Assembly: GCA_964448675.1 (NCBI GenBank)
Contig: CAYUZU010000011.1
Coordinates: forward strand, 99,609 to 163,608
Reading direction: 5' to 3'
Source: CAYUZU01 sp964448675
Lineage (GTDB): Bacteria; Planctomycetota; Phycisphaerae; UBA1845; Fen-1342
Length of the DNA: 64,000 nt
Shown here: piece by piece, positions 51,625 to 59,595 of the stretch
Layout of the letters: each line of letters opens with the position of its first letter
Numbering within the stretch: position 1 is the stretch's first letter
The notes under the pieces: generated by a model
What the model saw: only the letters and a program-made list of their open reading frames with translations
The model's database searches: none
Told to the model about the DNA's origin: nothing
Translations under genes and position numbers: made by a program

Positions 51625-52572
51625 CTAGGCCGGCAGGGCCCGCACGAAGCTGCGGATGAGCAGATCCTGGTGCTTATGATAGCCCAGGCACGCCAGCGGC
51701 GAGAGGTAGCGGCCGGCCTGCCGCAACGCGCGATAGCCGACGCGCTGCCAGCGGCTGGTTTCCTCCGCCAGCCGCAGTTCGACCGTCCGCTGGATGGTCA
51801 GCCAGACGTCCTCGCGGAGCTTCTCCGGTGTGCCGAACGAGCCGCACGGCACGGCATGGCCGGCCTGAATGTGCGCGAGCAGGTCGCCAACGGTCGCGCC
51901 TGCCGAGCGGGTGTAGGTCGTGCCGACGCGGAACGTATGCGAATCGCTGCCGCCGACGAGCACCTTCTCGTGCCGCCCGGTGGCCTGCCAGACGAAGGCG
52001 TTGTGCATGTAGCTGCGGGCGCCGTTGAGCCCCTCGAACACGTCGAACAGCTCGAGCATCGCCTCGATCTGCCACGGCGTGAGCACCTTCTGCTGCTCGG
52101 TCCAGGTCATGTGGTTGAGCACATAGAGCTTGTTGATCTGCCGCAGGTAGGGGATCAGCTCGTAGATGTTGTGCCGCAACCGCTGGATCTCGTCGTGCTG
52201 CTCCTCGTCGATGTCGTAGACATTGACGTGGATGATCGTGCCGTCCTCAGGAAAACGCACCGACACCTCTTCGCCAAATACGAAGTCGGGCAGCGGCCCC
52301 CGGCGATCGATCAATGCCTTGCAGCCGTCGATCGTGTCATGGTCGGTGATCGTGACGAAACTCATCCCCCGCTTCCTGGCCAGCTCGTACAGCGCCTCCG
52401 GCTCGAGCAGCGGCCGCCAGACGAGCCCCGGCAGGTACTTGAGCCGTTCGATCGAGAAGCTGGAATGGCAGTGGAGATCAATCCGTGCGACGGGGTCGGC
52501 CGGCGACGCCCAGGAGCGATTGGCACCGTCTCGGAAAACAGACTCGAGGCTGGATGTCAGCAGGTGTCTCAT
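51625..52572 (-). CDS. PHP-domain phosphoesterase
   Basis: The 315-residue protein has PHP motifs I-IV in order. RIDLHCHSSFSIERL supplies the first metal His pair, FVTITDHDTIDG the second, and FGEEVSV carries a Glu; VGGSDSHTFRVG is the late metal motif. It could be a histidinol-phosphatase-like or nucleoside phosphoesterase enzyme; the substrate is not apparent. GGGA precedes the ATG. It is separated from the oxidoreductase gene by 163 bp of AT-rich DNA. Confidence 0.85.
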   Translation of the reverse strand: MRHLLTSSLESVFRDGANRSWASPADPVARIDLHCHSSFSIERLKYLPGLVWRPLLEPEALYELARKRGMSFVTITDHDTIDGCKALIDRRGPLPDFVFGEEVSVRFPEDGTIIHVNVYDIDEEQHDEIQRLRHNIYELIPYLRQINKLYVLNHMTWTEQQKVLTPWQIEAMLELFDVFEGLNGARSYMHNAFVWQATGRHEKVLVGGSDSHTFRVGTTYTRSAGATVGDLLAHIQAGHAVPCGSFGTPEKLREDVWLTIQRTVELRLAEETSRWQRVGYRALRQAGRYLSPLACLGYHKHQDLLIRSFVRALPA

Positions 52573-52735
52573 CAGCGGTTCCCGACCGTTTTTAATAAGG
52601 ATCGCGCCCCTTTGTAAAGGAATAGCTACGGGCCGGTGAGTTTTTGTGCATTTCCTGTGGAAAACCTGTTTGTTGCTCCGTAAGTTCGCCGGCTATCGGA
52701 CGATAAGGTCGCATTACAGCCTCGATCGCCCCCGG

Positions 52736-54010
52736 TTACGCATGGAGACGATAGGGCGCGCGCTTTGGCCGGTCCAGCCACCGCGCTGCCAATTCATCGC
52801 CCACGATCTCCCGTTGCTGCGGATCCCACTGCAGCGTCCGCCCCAGCCAGATCGCGATGTTGCCCAGGTGGCATACGGTAACCGAACTGGCGCCGATGGC
52901 CACGTCCGCGATCGGCCGCCGGCGGGTGCGGATGCACTCGATCCAGTTGGCATGATGGTCCGTGCTGTCGGTCAGGTGCACGTCGTCCGGTCGCAGCGGC
53001 TCATCCCACAGCCGCTTGTGCGAGCTGGCATGGTGGCCCCGGTTGACCTCGAGCCAGCCCTCGTCCCCCACAAAGCGGATGCCGTGCGCCGGCCCGCGCC
53101 GCATCGTTACGCCGTTGGCGTAGCGGTAGGTGATCTGGCCGGTCTCGGCGTGGCCGGGCGGGATGATCTCGACCGGGCCCGAGCCGTCCATCCCCAGCCC
53201 CCATTGGGCAATGTCGAAGTGGTGGGCGCCCCAATCAGTCATCATGCCGCCGGAATAATCGCGGATGAACCGCCAGCCACCGCCATAGGCCCCGCTGCAG
53301 CGCTCCTCGTTGTACGGGTACCAGGGCGTCGGCCCCAGCCAGCGCTCCCAGTCGAGCCCGTCAGGCACCGGCTGGGCGGGCAGGTTCTTGTGCACCGCCT
53401 TGCCATCGTGGAAGCCGACGATCACCTCGCGGATCGGACCGACCCGCCCGCTGCGGGCCAGCTCACATGCCCGGCGGAAGCTCGCCGACGAGCGCTGCTG
53501 GCTGCCGGTCTGAAACACGCGGTTGTAGCGCCGGGCGGCAGCGACAACCGCGCCGGCCTCGTGAACCGTTAACGTCAGCGGCTTCTCACAGTAGACGTCC
53601 TTGCCCGCCCGGCAGGCGGCCATCGCGATGATTGCGTGCCAGTGATCCGGGACGGCGATCACGACAGCGTCGATGTCGTCGCGGGCCAGCACCTGCTCAT
53701 AGTCGTTGTAGGTGTCGCAACCGCGGTAGCCGGGCTGCGCTTCGGCATAGGCGTTTTCGACGAGGTTTTTGTAGCGGTCGCGGCGCCAGCGCTTGACGTC
53801 GCACAGGGCGACGATGTGTACATCACGGTTGTGCACCAGGGCGTGTACGTGGTTGTTGCCCATGTTGCCCAGCCCGATCAGCCCCAGCGTGATCCGCTCG
53901 CTCGGCGCGGCACGCCTGGTCGCCCTGGCGGGCAGTACGTACGGGGCCGCGACCAGCGCGGCGGCACCCTTTAGAAACCGTCGGCGAGAGATATCGTGCG
54001 TTCGGGTCAT
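52736..54010 (-). CDS. Gfo/Idh/MocA-family oxidoreductase, Tat-exported
   Basis: The 424-residue protein begins with a twin-arginine signal (ISRRRFLKGAAALVAAPYVLPARA), implying export of the folded enzyme with its NAD(P) cofactor. RITLGLIGLGNMGNNHVHALV is the cofactor-binding motif, and VYCEKPLTLTVHEAGAVV has the family's catalytic EKP. The C-terminal half includes DWGAHHFDIAQWGLG, typical of the planctomycete Gfo/Idh expansion. The substrate, probably a sugar or sugar acid, is unknown. AGGAG 7 nt upstream marks the ATG. Confidence 0.92.
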   Translation of the reverse strand: MTRTHDISRRRFLKGAAALVAAPYVLPARATRRAAPSERITLGLIGLGNMGNNHVHALVHNRDVHIVALCDVKRWRRDRYKNLVENAYAEAQPGYRGCDTYNDYEQVLARDDIDAVVIAVPDHWHAIIAMAACRAGKDVYCEKPLTLTVHEAGAVVAAARRYNRVFQTGSQQRSSASFRRACELARSGRVGPIREVIVGFHDGKAVHKNLPAQPVPDGLDWERWLGPTPWYPYNEERCSGAYGGGWRFIRDYSGGMMTDWGAHHFDIAQWGLGMDGSGPVEIIPPGHAETGQITYRYANGVTMRRGPAHGIRFVGDEGWLEVNRGHHASSHKRLWDEPLRPDDVHLTDSTDHHANWIECIRTRRRPIADVAIGASSVTVCHLGNIAIWLGRTLQWDPQQREIVGDELAARWLDRPKRAPYRLHA

Positions 54011-54095
54011 GCGGGCTCCTGTGCGTCTCATGGCGCCGTCGTCCCGGCGCGGGCCCGCAGTGTACCACGAAGGCCGGTCGCTCGGCACGGTGCCG

Positions 54096-54137
54096 CTTCC
54101 AGTCGCTGGTGATCAGTTCCCAGTTGTCAGTGGGGCG
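54096..54137. repeat. Heptad-periodic intergenic array
   Basis: Six 7-nt units in register include TGATCAG, TTCCCAG and TTGTCAG. They lie between the divergent oxidoreductase and ACT-domain genes. Confidence 0.45.
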
Positions 54138-54277
54138 CATTCGGCGGGGAATCGGCCCGGGGCCCGGCTGATGACCGGTCACACCGCGTCCCCTTCGTCG
54201 CTTCTTCATGCTTTTTCATTGACGCCGTGATGCCCCCGCGATATCCCGGGCAGCACAGGGTAGCCGGAGGACACATC

Positions 54278-54700
54278 ATGGCATTCGAAATCACCCGTGT
54301 GGATATCTGGGCCGGGGAGATTGAGGACCAGCCGAGCGCGCTGGCCGCCAAGCTGGCCGCATTGCAGGAAGCGGGCGCCAACCTGGAATTCGCCATTGTG
54401 CGGCCGCTGCTGCACGAGGGCACGGGCGTGCTCTATGTCGCGCCGCTGCTGTGGCCCCAGCAGGCGGCGGCGGGTGAGGCTGCGGGCCTGAAGAAGGCCG
54501 GCATCCATGCCCTGCGCATCGCCGGCCCCGACCGGCCGGGCTTGCTCAGTGGCGTGGCCAAGACCGTGGGCGACGCCGGGATCAATATCAGCGGCCTGTC
54601 AGCCGCCGCAATCGAGGACCGCGCGGTGATCTACGTCCGTCTCGCCTCCGAGGCCGACGCGCGCGAGGCGGCCCAGGTGCTCACGCCGGTTCTGTGCTGA
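54278..54700 (+). CDS. ACT-domain protein
   Basis: The 140-residue protein contains two ACT-like beta-alpha-beta-beta-alpha-beta units. The second (HALRIAGPDRPGLLSGVAKTVGDAGINISGLSAAAI) has the classic ligand-binding glycine and the first (EITRVDIWAGEIEDQPSALAAKLAALQEAGANLEFAIV) is more diverged. Such small ACT proteins bind amino acids and regulate metabolic enzymes; the partner is unknown. GGAGG at 54266-54270 fixes the start, and an in-frame ATG at 54227 is rejected. Confidence 0.82.
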   Translation: MAFEITRVDIWAGEIEDQPSALAAKLAALQEAGANLEFAIVRPLLHEGTGVLYVAPLLWPQQAAAGEAAGLKKAGIHALRIAGPDRPGLLSGVAKTVGDAGINISGLSAAAIEDRAVIYVRLASEADAREAAQVLTPVLC

Positions 54701-54761
54701 GCCCAGGCGTCCATCGCGCCAGGTTCCTGCTTCCACCGACGACCGGCAGGGCCGGGGTGGC

Positions 54762-54829
54762 TGACGACTGCCGACAGCCGGCGGGCCAGTGAAGACCGAA
54801 GACCGACATCTCACGACCGTCTTCCGCTG
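54762..54829. repeat. Heptad-periodic intergenic array
   Basis: Nine to ten 7-nt units in register include TGACGAC, TGAAGAC and CGAAGAC. They fill most of the gap between the ACT gene and the SGNH-like lipoprotein. Confidence 0.5.
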
Positions 54830-54847
54830 CTGCGGATCTACGGTTCG

Positions 54848-56389
54848 TTACTCGGCAAGCACGCCCAGCTCGCGCAGTTCGGCGAGGACCGCGTCGGCAT
54901 AGACTTCGGCACCGGCCGGATTGGGGTGCCCGACCGAGGCATACAGGCACGCGACGATGGCCGCGGGGGATTCGTAGTCGAAGCAGACCTCCGAGCGCGC
55001 CGACTGCACCGGATCCTCGGGAAACAGCTCGAACTCGATGTCGATCGGCAGCGTGTTGGTCAGGTCGCTGTCGCGCGTCATACCCCACAGCAGGGCGTCC
55101 GGCGCGAAGACCGCGTTCTGCGGCCCGAACCCAGGGTCGGCAAACGCGAAGCGCGGCGCGCCATCGGTCTCGTCATTGACCGTGTCGATCGCCGTCCGCA
55201 GGTTCTCGTGCGCCACGTCCACGAACAGCGTCGACCGTGACGATAGCGCCGCCAGCATCGCGGCGTCCTCTTCGCTGAGCTCGGTCTGGTCCGACGTGTC
55301 GCGCGCCTCGTCCCAGATGCGAATCGCGGAAATGTCGCTCTCGGGCCCGACGAACGGAAAGTAGCCGGTGATGACGACCGTCGCATTCGGCATCAGGCCG
55401 CGCACCTTGCGCAGCAGCTTGGCCATCTCGGTGTCGCAGAAATGCTCGGTCAGCATCACGAGCATGTCTTCGTCGAACGTCGGATCCAGAATTCGCCCCA
55501 GCCCCACGTCATTGATGCAGCCGTTCATCAATACCAGTTCGACGAGCTCGGGCTTGCGGACGAGGTCGACCTGGACCGTGATTGACGTTGATACCGCCGG
55601 CGCTTCGCCGTAACAGCCTACGCCGCAGACGCCGTCGCCCTCGGACGGCACGATTTCGGCGCCGGATTGTGCGAATCGCTGCCAGATGACCCGGCGTTCG
55701 GTTTCGCGCTCGATCGCGTCGATGACGAGCGCGGAGATCTTGTCGTTTTCTTCGAGCCCATTGCCCCACATCACCGAGTCGCCCAGCACCGCCATGTAGT
55801 AGAAGTCCTGCACCAACTCGAAGCTCTCGGCGCCCAGCGGCGTACCGTCCGCCGCCGTCTCGGCGAACATCTCGAGCCGCGTAAACGCTGTCAGCAGGGA
55901 CGTCGGCAGGAGCACCCCGTAGCGGGTCTCCAGTCCCGCGCCGCCCGCGCATTGCCAGAACACGCCGCGACCCTCGCGCAAAGCCTGGCGCCCGGCGTCG
56001 CTGAACGCGCGGCCGCTGTCGGCCTGCTGTCTTTCCGCATCACCACCGGGCGGAGCGATGCGGCTCAGCTCATGCACCGACGCCAGCCCGCGACCGACCA
56101 GGCGAAAACGCACCGCTTCCGCGTCACCGGTGGCGAGGGTCACGAAGAACCCGGCGCTCGCGCCGGCAGCCGGATTGGCGTCGTCAATGGGCGCGAGTGC
56201 CTCCGGTCGAAAGGTTCGGCTGGTGGTGGTGACGGCCGGAGGCGCCAGATTGTCCGTACGAACCAGCACGACTGGCACGAAGGCGCGGTCGGCCTGACTG
56301 GCGTTCAGGAGCGGGACCGCGTCACAGCCGCCCAGCCAGATCATCAGCACAACGAATCCCGTCGCGACCGCTGCTTGTCGCCCGCCCAT
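54848..56389 (-). CDS. SGNH-hydrolase-like lipoprotein
   Basis: The 513-residue product has a signal peptide with lipobox LGGC. A C-terminal half resembles the SGNH fold: AVLGDSVMWGNGLEEND (GDS block I with catalytic Ser), ELVLMNGCINDVGLG (the N of block III) and ASVGHPNPAGAEVYADAV (late His of block V). It probably cleaves an ester outside the cytoplasm. The N-terminal 160 residues are of unknown type. GAGAGGTGG immediately upstream of the ATG decides the start. Confidence 0.8.
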   Translation of the reverse strand: MGGRQAAVATGFVVLMIWLGGCDAVPLLNASQADRAFVPVVLVRTDNLAPPAVTTTSRTFRPEALAPIDDANPAAGASAGFFVTLATGDAEAVRFRLVGRGLASVHELSRIAPPGGDAERQQADSGRAFSDAGRQALREGRGVFWQCAGGAGLETRYGVLLPTSLLTAFTRLEMFAETAADGTPLGAESFELVQDFYYMAVLGDSVMWGNGLEENDKISALVIDAIERETERRVIWQRFAQSGAEIVPSEGDGVCGVGCYGEAPAVSTSITVQVDLVRKPELVELVLMNGCINDVGLGRILDPTFDEDMLVMLTEHFCDTEMAKLLRKVRGLMPNATVVITGYFPFVGPESDISAIRIWDEARDTSDQTELSEEDAAMLAALSSRSTLFVDVAHENLRTAIDTVNDETDGAPRFAFADPGFGPQNAVFAPDALLWGMTRDSDLTNTLPIDIEFELFPEDPVQSARSEVCFDYESPAAIVACLYASVGHPNPAGAEVYADAVLAELRELGVLAE

Positions 56390-56454
56390 CGCCACCTCTC
56401 TCCGCCGAGTCCCGGCCGTAGGCGCCGCTCGGCGCACTCCCCCGTCCGCTGCCC

Positions 56455-56814
56455 CTACTCGACAATCTCGAGGATCCGCTGCACCTCGACAATCCGCCCG
56501 ACGTCGCAGCTGCTCTCCAGGTCGCTGCGCGTCGCGATCTCGAGCCGGGACGTCCGGCCCGGGGTCATGATCTGGTCGAACTCGGTATTGTCGACCCGCG
56601 CACCCTGGAACAGCTCGTACGTCATGCCGTTGCTCGCGTACCACACCCGACACGGTCCGCCCTCGTCCACGACGGCGCTGACCCCACTGACAATGAACGG
56701 CTCTCCCTTTACGAAGAGCACATCCTCCCCGGGAATACGGATTTCAATACAGCTCCATAGCAGCGGCAGCAGCGCGCCGCCCACCAGCAGGACCGCGATC
56801 CGTCGTATCTGCAT
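56455..56814 (-). CDS. Small lipoprotein, hypothetical
   Basis: The 119-residue product has a signal peptide (RRIAVLLVGGALLPLLWSC) whose final LWSC is a non-standard but usable lipobox. The mature part is beta-rich (PGEDVLFVKGEPFIVSGVSAVVDEG, GMTYELFQGARVD) and has two further Cys residues. No family was recognised. GGAGG about 9 nt upstream decides the start. It precedes the SGNH-like gene by 65 bp on the same strand and may be cotranscribed with it. Confidence 0.75.
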   Translation of the reverse strand: MQIRRIAVLLVGGALLPLLWSCIEIRIPGEDVLFVKGEPFIVSGVSAVVDEGGPCRVWYASNGMTYELFQGARVDNTEFDQIMTPGRTSRLEIATRSDLESSCDVGRIVEVQRILEIVE

Positions 56815-57004
56815 GACCCTGGGCCTCCATTCACCAGTTCGCAGGTCCCGCCCCGCCAGGCGGTATGGGGCACGCCCGTGCCACTGGTCAGCCATCTTAC
56901 CAGATGGGCCGCTGAATGCGCTATCGAGTGTTTCCGCCCGTGGGCTTGAAACCCGCCCGCTGCCACGCGATCATCGCCCATCGCTTGTGACGCAAAGGAA
57001 CCCT

Positions 57005-57889
57005 ATGGCGGCCGAGATCCTGGACGGCGCGGCGTACGCCGCCGAAATACGCACCGAGGTCACCCGGCAGGTGGCGCGGTACAACGCGCAGCACGGGTCG
57101 ATCAAGCTGTGCGCGGTCCTGGTGGGCAGCGATGCCGGTGGGCGACTCTACGCCGAATCGCAGCGCAAGCTCAGCATCAAGGTGGGGGTGCAGTACGAGC
57201 TGGTCGAACTGCCCGAGACGACGTCTCAGACCGAGCTGCTGGCGGCGATCGACCGCCTGAACGCCGATCCGGAGGTCACCGGCATCATCCTCCAGTTGCC
57301 ACTGCCGGCGCATATCGACGCGGCGCTGGCGCAGTACCGCATCGACCCTTACAAGGATGTCGAGGGTGTGAACCCCGCGAATATCGGACTCTTGTTTACG
57401 GGCGAGCCCATCATCGCCCCCTGCACGGCCCTCGCGGTGACCGAAATGATCCGCCGCTGCGGCGTCGTCGAGCGTGGCGCCGAGGCCTGCGTCGTCGGCC
57501 AGAGCTCGATCGTCGGCCGCCCCGTCACCATGTTCCTGCTCACGCACATGGCGACAGTGACCGGGTGTCACGTCGCCACCCGCGACCTCGCCGCCCACAC
57601 CCGCCGGGCGGAGATCCTCGTGGTGGGGGTCGGCAAGCCCCGGCTGATCGCGGCCGAGCACGTCCGGCCGGGAGCCCTGGTGATCGATGTGGGCATCAAT
57701 CGGATTACCGAGGAAGGCCCCGACGGCAAGGTCCGCAAGCGCACCGTGGGCGACGTGGACTTCGAAGCCGTTGTGCCCATCGCCGGGCACGTCACGCCCG
57801 TTCCTGGCGGCGTCGGGCCGATGACGGTGGCGATGCTGCTGCGCAATACGGTCGAGGCAGCCTACAAGCAACGCGAGCGCCCGATTTAG
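57005..57889 (+). CDS. folD: Bifunctional methylenetetrahydrofolate dehydrogenase/cyclohydrolase
   Basis: The 294-residue enzyme interconverts 5,10-methylene-THF and 10-formyl-THF. LYAESQRKLSIKVGVQYELVELP contains the active-site Lys and Tyr region, and ITGIILQLPLPAHID-like sequence (TGIILQLPLPAH) follows with the Asp-containing DPYKDVEGVNPANIG. CVVGQSSIVGRPV is the cofactor loop, and GHVTPVPGGVGPMTVAMLLRNT the C-terminal signature. AAGGA precedes the ATG by 6 nt; a longer frame upstream is a shadow. Confidence 0.96.
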   Translation: MAAEILDGAAYAAEIRTEVTRQVARYNAQHGSIKLCAVLVGSDAGGRLYAESQRKLSIKVGVQYELVELPETTSQTELLAAIDRLNADPEVTGIILQLPLPAHIDAALAQYRIDPYKDVEGVNPANIGLLFTGEPIIAPCTALAVTEMIRRCGVVERGAEACVVGQSSIVGRPVTMFLLTHMATVTGCHVATRDLAAHTRRAEILVVGVGKPRLIAAEHVRPGALVIDVGINRITEEGPDGKVRKRTVGDVDFEAVVPIAGHVTPVPGGVGPMTVAMLLRNTVEAAYKQRERPI

Positions 57890-57951
57890 CCGAAGCCGGC
57901 GCTGGCCGGCGCGAATACCCAGCGCGACGAGTGGCCCGACGAAACACCGAG

Positions 57952-58485
57952 ATGACCTACGTCCTCGCCACCATCCTGACGCTGCTGAACGCTTTCTTCG
58001 CGTTCCTGGTGCTGCTCGGGCTGCCCGGGACGTGGTTGATCTGCGCGGCCACCGGCATCATCGCCTGGTGGCAGTGGGACCGCAGCCAGTCGCCGCATGA
58101 CCAGATGTTGAGCGTCGGCGTGCTCGTCACGATCCTCGTGCTGGCGGCGCTGGGCGAACTGTTCGAATTCCTCGCCGGCGTGTTCGGCTCGAGCGCCGTC
58201 GGTGGAACGAAGCGTGGGGCGCTCGGGGCCTTGGTGGGCACGCTTGTCGGCGGCCTGCTCGGCACGTTCTTCATCCCCGTGCCCCTGGTTGGCTCGTTGA
58301 TCGGGGCCTGCATCGGGGCGGCCATCGGCGCCTGGGGGACCGAGACCTACGACGGTCGTCCGTGGCGTGACACGTTGCGCTCCGGGGCCGGGGCCGGCGT
58401 AGGCCGGCTCCTCGGCACGCTCGGCAAGTTCGTCTGCGGCGTGATCATGTTTCTGCTCGTAACCGTCGCCGCGTTCTGGCCCTGA
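57952..58485 (+). CDS. DUF456-family membrane protein
   Basis: The 177-residue protein has four to five hydrophobic segments and two glycine-rich repeats: LGELFEFLAGVFGSSAVGGTKRGALGALVGTLVGGLLGTFFIPVPLVGSLIGACIGAAIGAWGTE is the DUF456 signature. Function is unknown. The ribosome-binding site is weak. It follows folD by 62 bp on the same strand and could be cotranscribed. It converges with the CarH-like regulator gene with only 3 bp between their stop codons. Confidence 0.85.
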   Translation: MTYVLATILTLLNAFFAFLVLLGLPGTWLICAATGIIAWWQWDRSQSPHDQMLSVGVLVTILVLAALGELFEFLAGVFGSSAVGGTKRGALGALVGTLVGGLLGTFFIPVPLVGSLIGACIGAAIGAWGTETYDGRPWRDTLRSGAGAGVGRLLGTLGKFVCGVIMFLLVTVAAFWP

Positions 58486-58488
58486 ATC

Positions 58489-59358
58489 TCAGGACGTGTC
58501 CCGGGCCCCCAGCAGGCCGCGCGCGTAAGCGGCCAATTCGGCCATCGAATCCCCCACGAACACGGCCCCACCGCGCGACAGCGCCAGCGCGTGCACGCTT
58601 CTGCCGCCGACCGCCAGCATCGTCCCGCGCTTGGTCATTTCGCCGGCCAGCAGGGGCAGCTCCCGCCGCAACTCGTCTGCTTCGGCGGCGTGATTGAGGC
58701 TGAGCCAGACGATACGCGGCTCGTACTCGGCGGCCGCGATGCGCAGCGTCTCGAGCGGTGTGCGGGCCCCCAGGTTGATCGTGCGATAGCCGATCGACGT
58801 CAGCGTGAGTGACGCCGCCAGCGACGGCAGCACACTCGGGTCCGCCGGCCCGGCCCCGCCGACGGCGATCGGCGCGTCCTGCGGCACCGACAGCAGCGGG
58901 CTGAGCTGCCGGAGGGCCTGAATGCAGATCTCGGTCGCACGGTGCTCGATGAAGATGCCATTCTGATCCGTCCGCCAGAGTGCGCCGATGCGGTCCAGAG
59001 CGCCGCGCAGCGGCCCATCGACGATGGTGGCAATGCCGTGCCCTTCGAGGAACAGCGTGAGCAGCAGCCCCTGGGCTTCGGCGGCGTGTCCACCCCGTAG
59101 CAGGGTGTAGAGTCGCTCGTCCAAATCGTCCGCCGTCGCCGATTCTTCTGCTGTAGCGGGCAGGCCGAGGATGTCGGGCCGGAGCACGGGGCTGCTCGTT
59201 TCTCGGATGAAACGAACGGCTTCGGCGATCGTGATCCGGCGATGGCCGCCGGCAGTCTTGGTGACCTGCAGCCGGCCGGCGTCCGCCCAGCGTTTGAGTG
59301 ACGACTCGCTGACGCCGATGGCGTCTGCCAATTCCCGGGGCGACAACACCGATTTCAC
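58489..59358 (-). CDS. CarH/LitR-like MerR-family regulator with altered B12-binding domain
   Basis: The 289-residue protein has an N-terminal MerR/excisionase-type HTH (LSPRELADAIGVSESSLKRWADAGRLQVTKTAGGHRRI). A helical domain follows, containing WRTDQNGIFIEH, which matches the W-x9-EH motif of CarH/LitR photoreceptors, and then a B12-binding-like Rossmann domain. The lower axial His found in CarH (in GERHEIG of the Thermus protein, from memory) is missing: the aligned segment reads GPADPSVLP. The GTG start is supported by GGAGGTGA upstream; an ATG 18 bp earlier is an alternative. It is divergent from the FAS1 gene. Confidence 0.85.
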   Translation of the reverse strand: MKSVLSPRELADAIGVSESSLKRWADAGRLQVTKTAGGHRRITIAEAVRFIRETSSPVLRPDILGLPATAEESATADDLDERLYTLLRGGHAAEAQGLLLTLFLEGHGIATIVDGPLRGALDRIGALWRTDQNGIFIEHRATEICIQALRQLSPLLSVPQDAPIAVGGAGPADPSVLPSLAASLTLTSIGYRTINLGARTPLETLRIAAAEYEPRIVWLSLNHAAEADELRRELPLLAGEMTKRGTMLAVGGRSVHALALSRGGAVFVGDSMAELAAYARGLLGARDTS

Positions 59359-59384
59359 CGACTCACCTCCGATCATTTTGAGCG

Positions 59385-59413
59385 ATTGTACCGTTTTGGT
59401 TCATCCCCTGCAA
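59385..59413 (-). promoter_or_regulatory. Promoter of CarH-like regulator gene
   Basis: TTGCAG and TACAAT are separated by 17 nt on the minus strand. The start near 59378 gives a leader of about 20 nt. Confidence 0.55.
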
Positions 59414-59437
59414 GTCGGCCGCCAGAAAATCGGCCGG

Positions 59438-59532
59438 CATAAGTCGTTCTTTGGCAGCACTTTATAGGGAAAGACCTCATATTGGCTTGACAGCACCGAA
59501 AACGTACGCAATACTTATGAACGATTTGAACG
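59438..59532. promoter_or_regulatory. Candidate operators between divergent genes
   Basis: CATAAGTCGTTC at 59438-59449 and ACTTATGAACGAT at 59513-59525 are built from the same two inverted parts (CATAAGT/ACTTATG and TCGTTC/GAACGA). A further GAACG follows at 59528. The right copy overlaps the -10 region of the FAS1 promoter, a plausible repressor position. Confidence 0.4.
59487..59515 (+). promoter_or_regulatory. Promoter of FAS1/DUF378 genes
   Basis: Perfect TTGACA is followed 17 nt later by AATACT. Transcription would start near 59522, about 75 nt before the ATG. Confidence 0.6.
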
Positions 59533-59595
59533 TTTTTGTTGCCAAGGGCGGCAACGCGAGCAAATGAAGACGCCATCACACAAGGGAGTGGCAAA

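Noticed and set aside
52600..52625. TTTACA and TATTAA on the minus strand as a promoter of the PHP gene
   Set aside because: The spacing is only about 15 nt and the match is weak, so it is not listed as a feature.
55667..57004. A long in-frame extension before folD
   Set aside because: The extension lacks folD homology and crosses two minus-strand lipoprotein genes. The ribosome-binding site and homology put the start at 57005.
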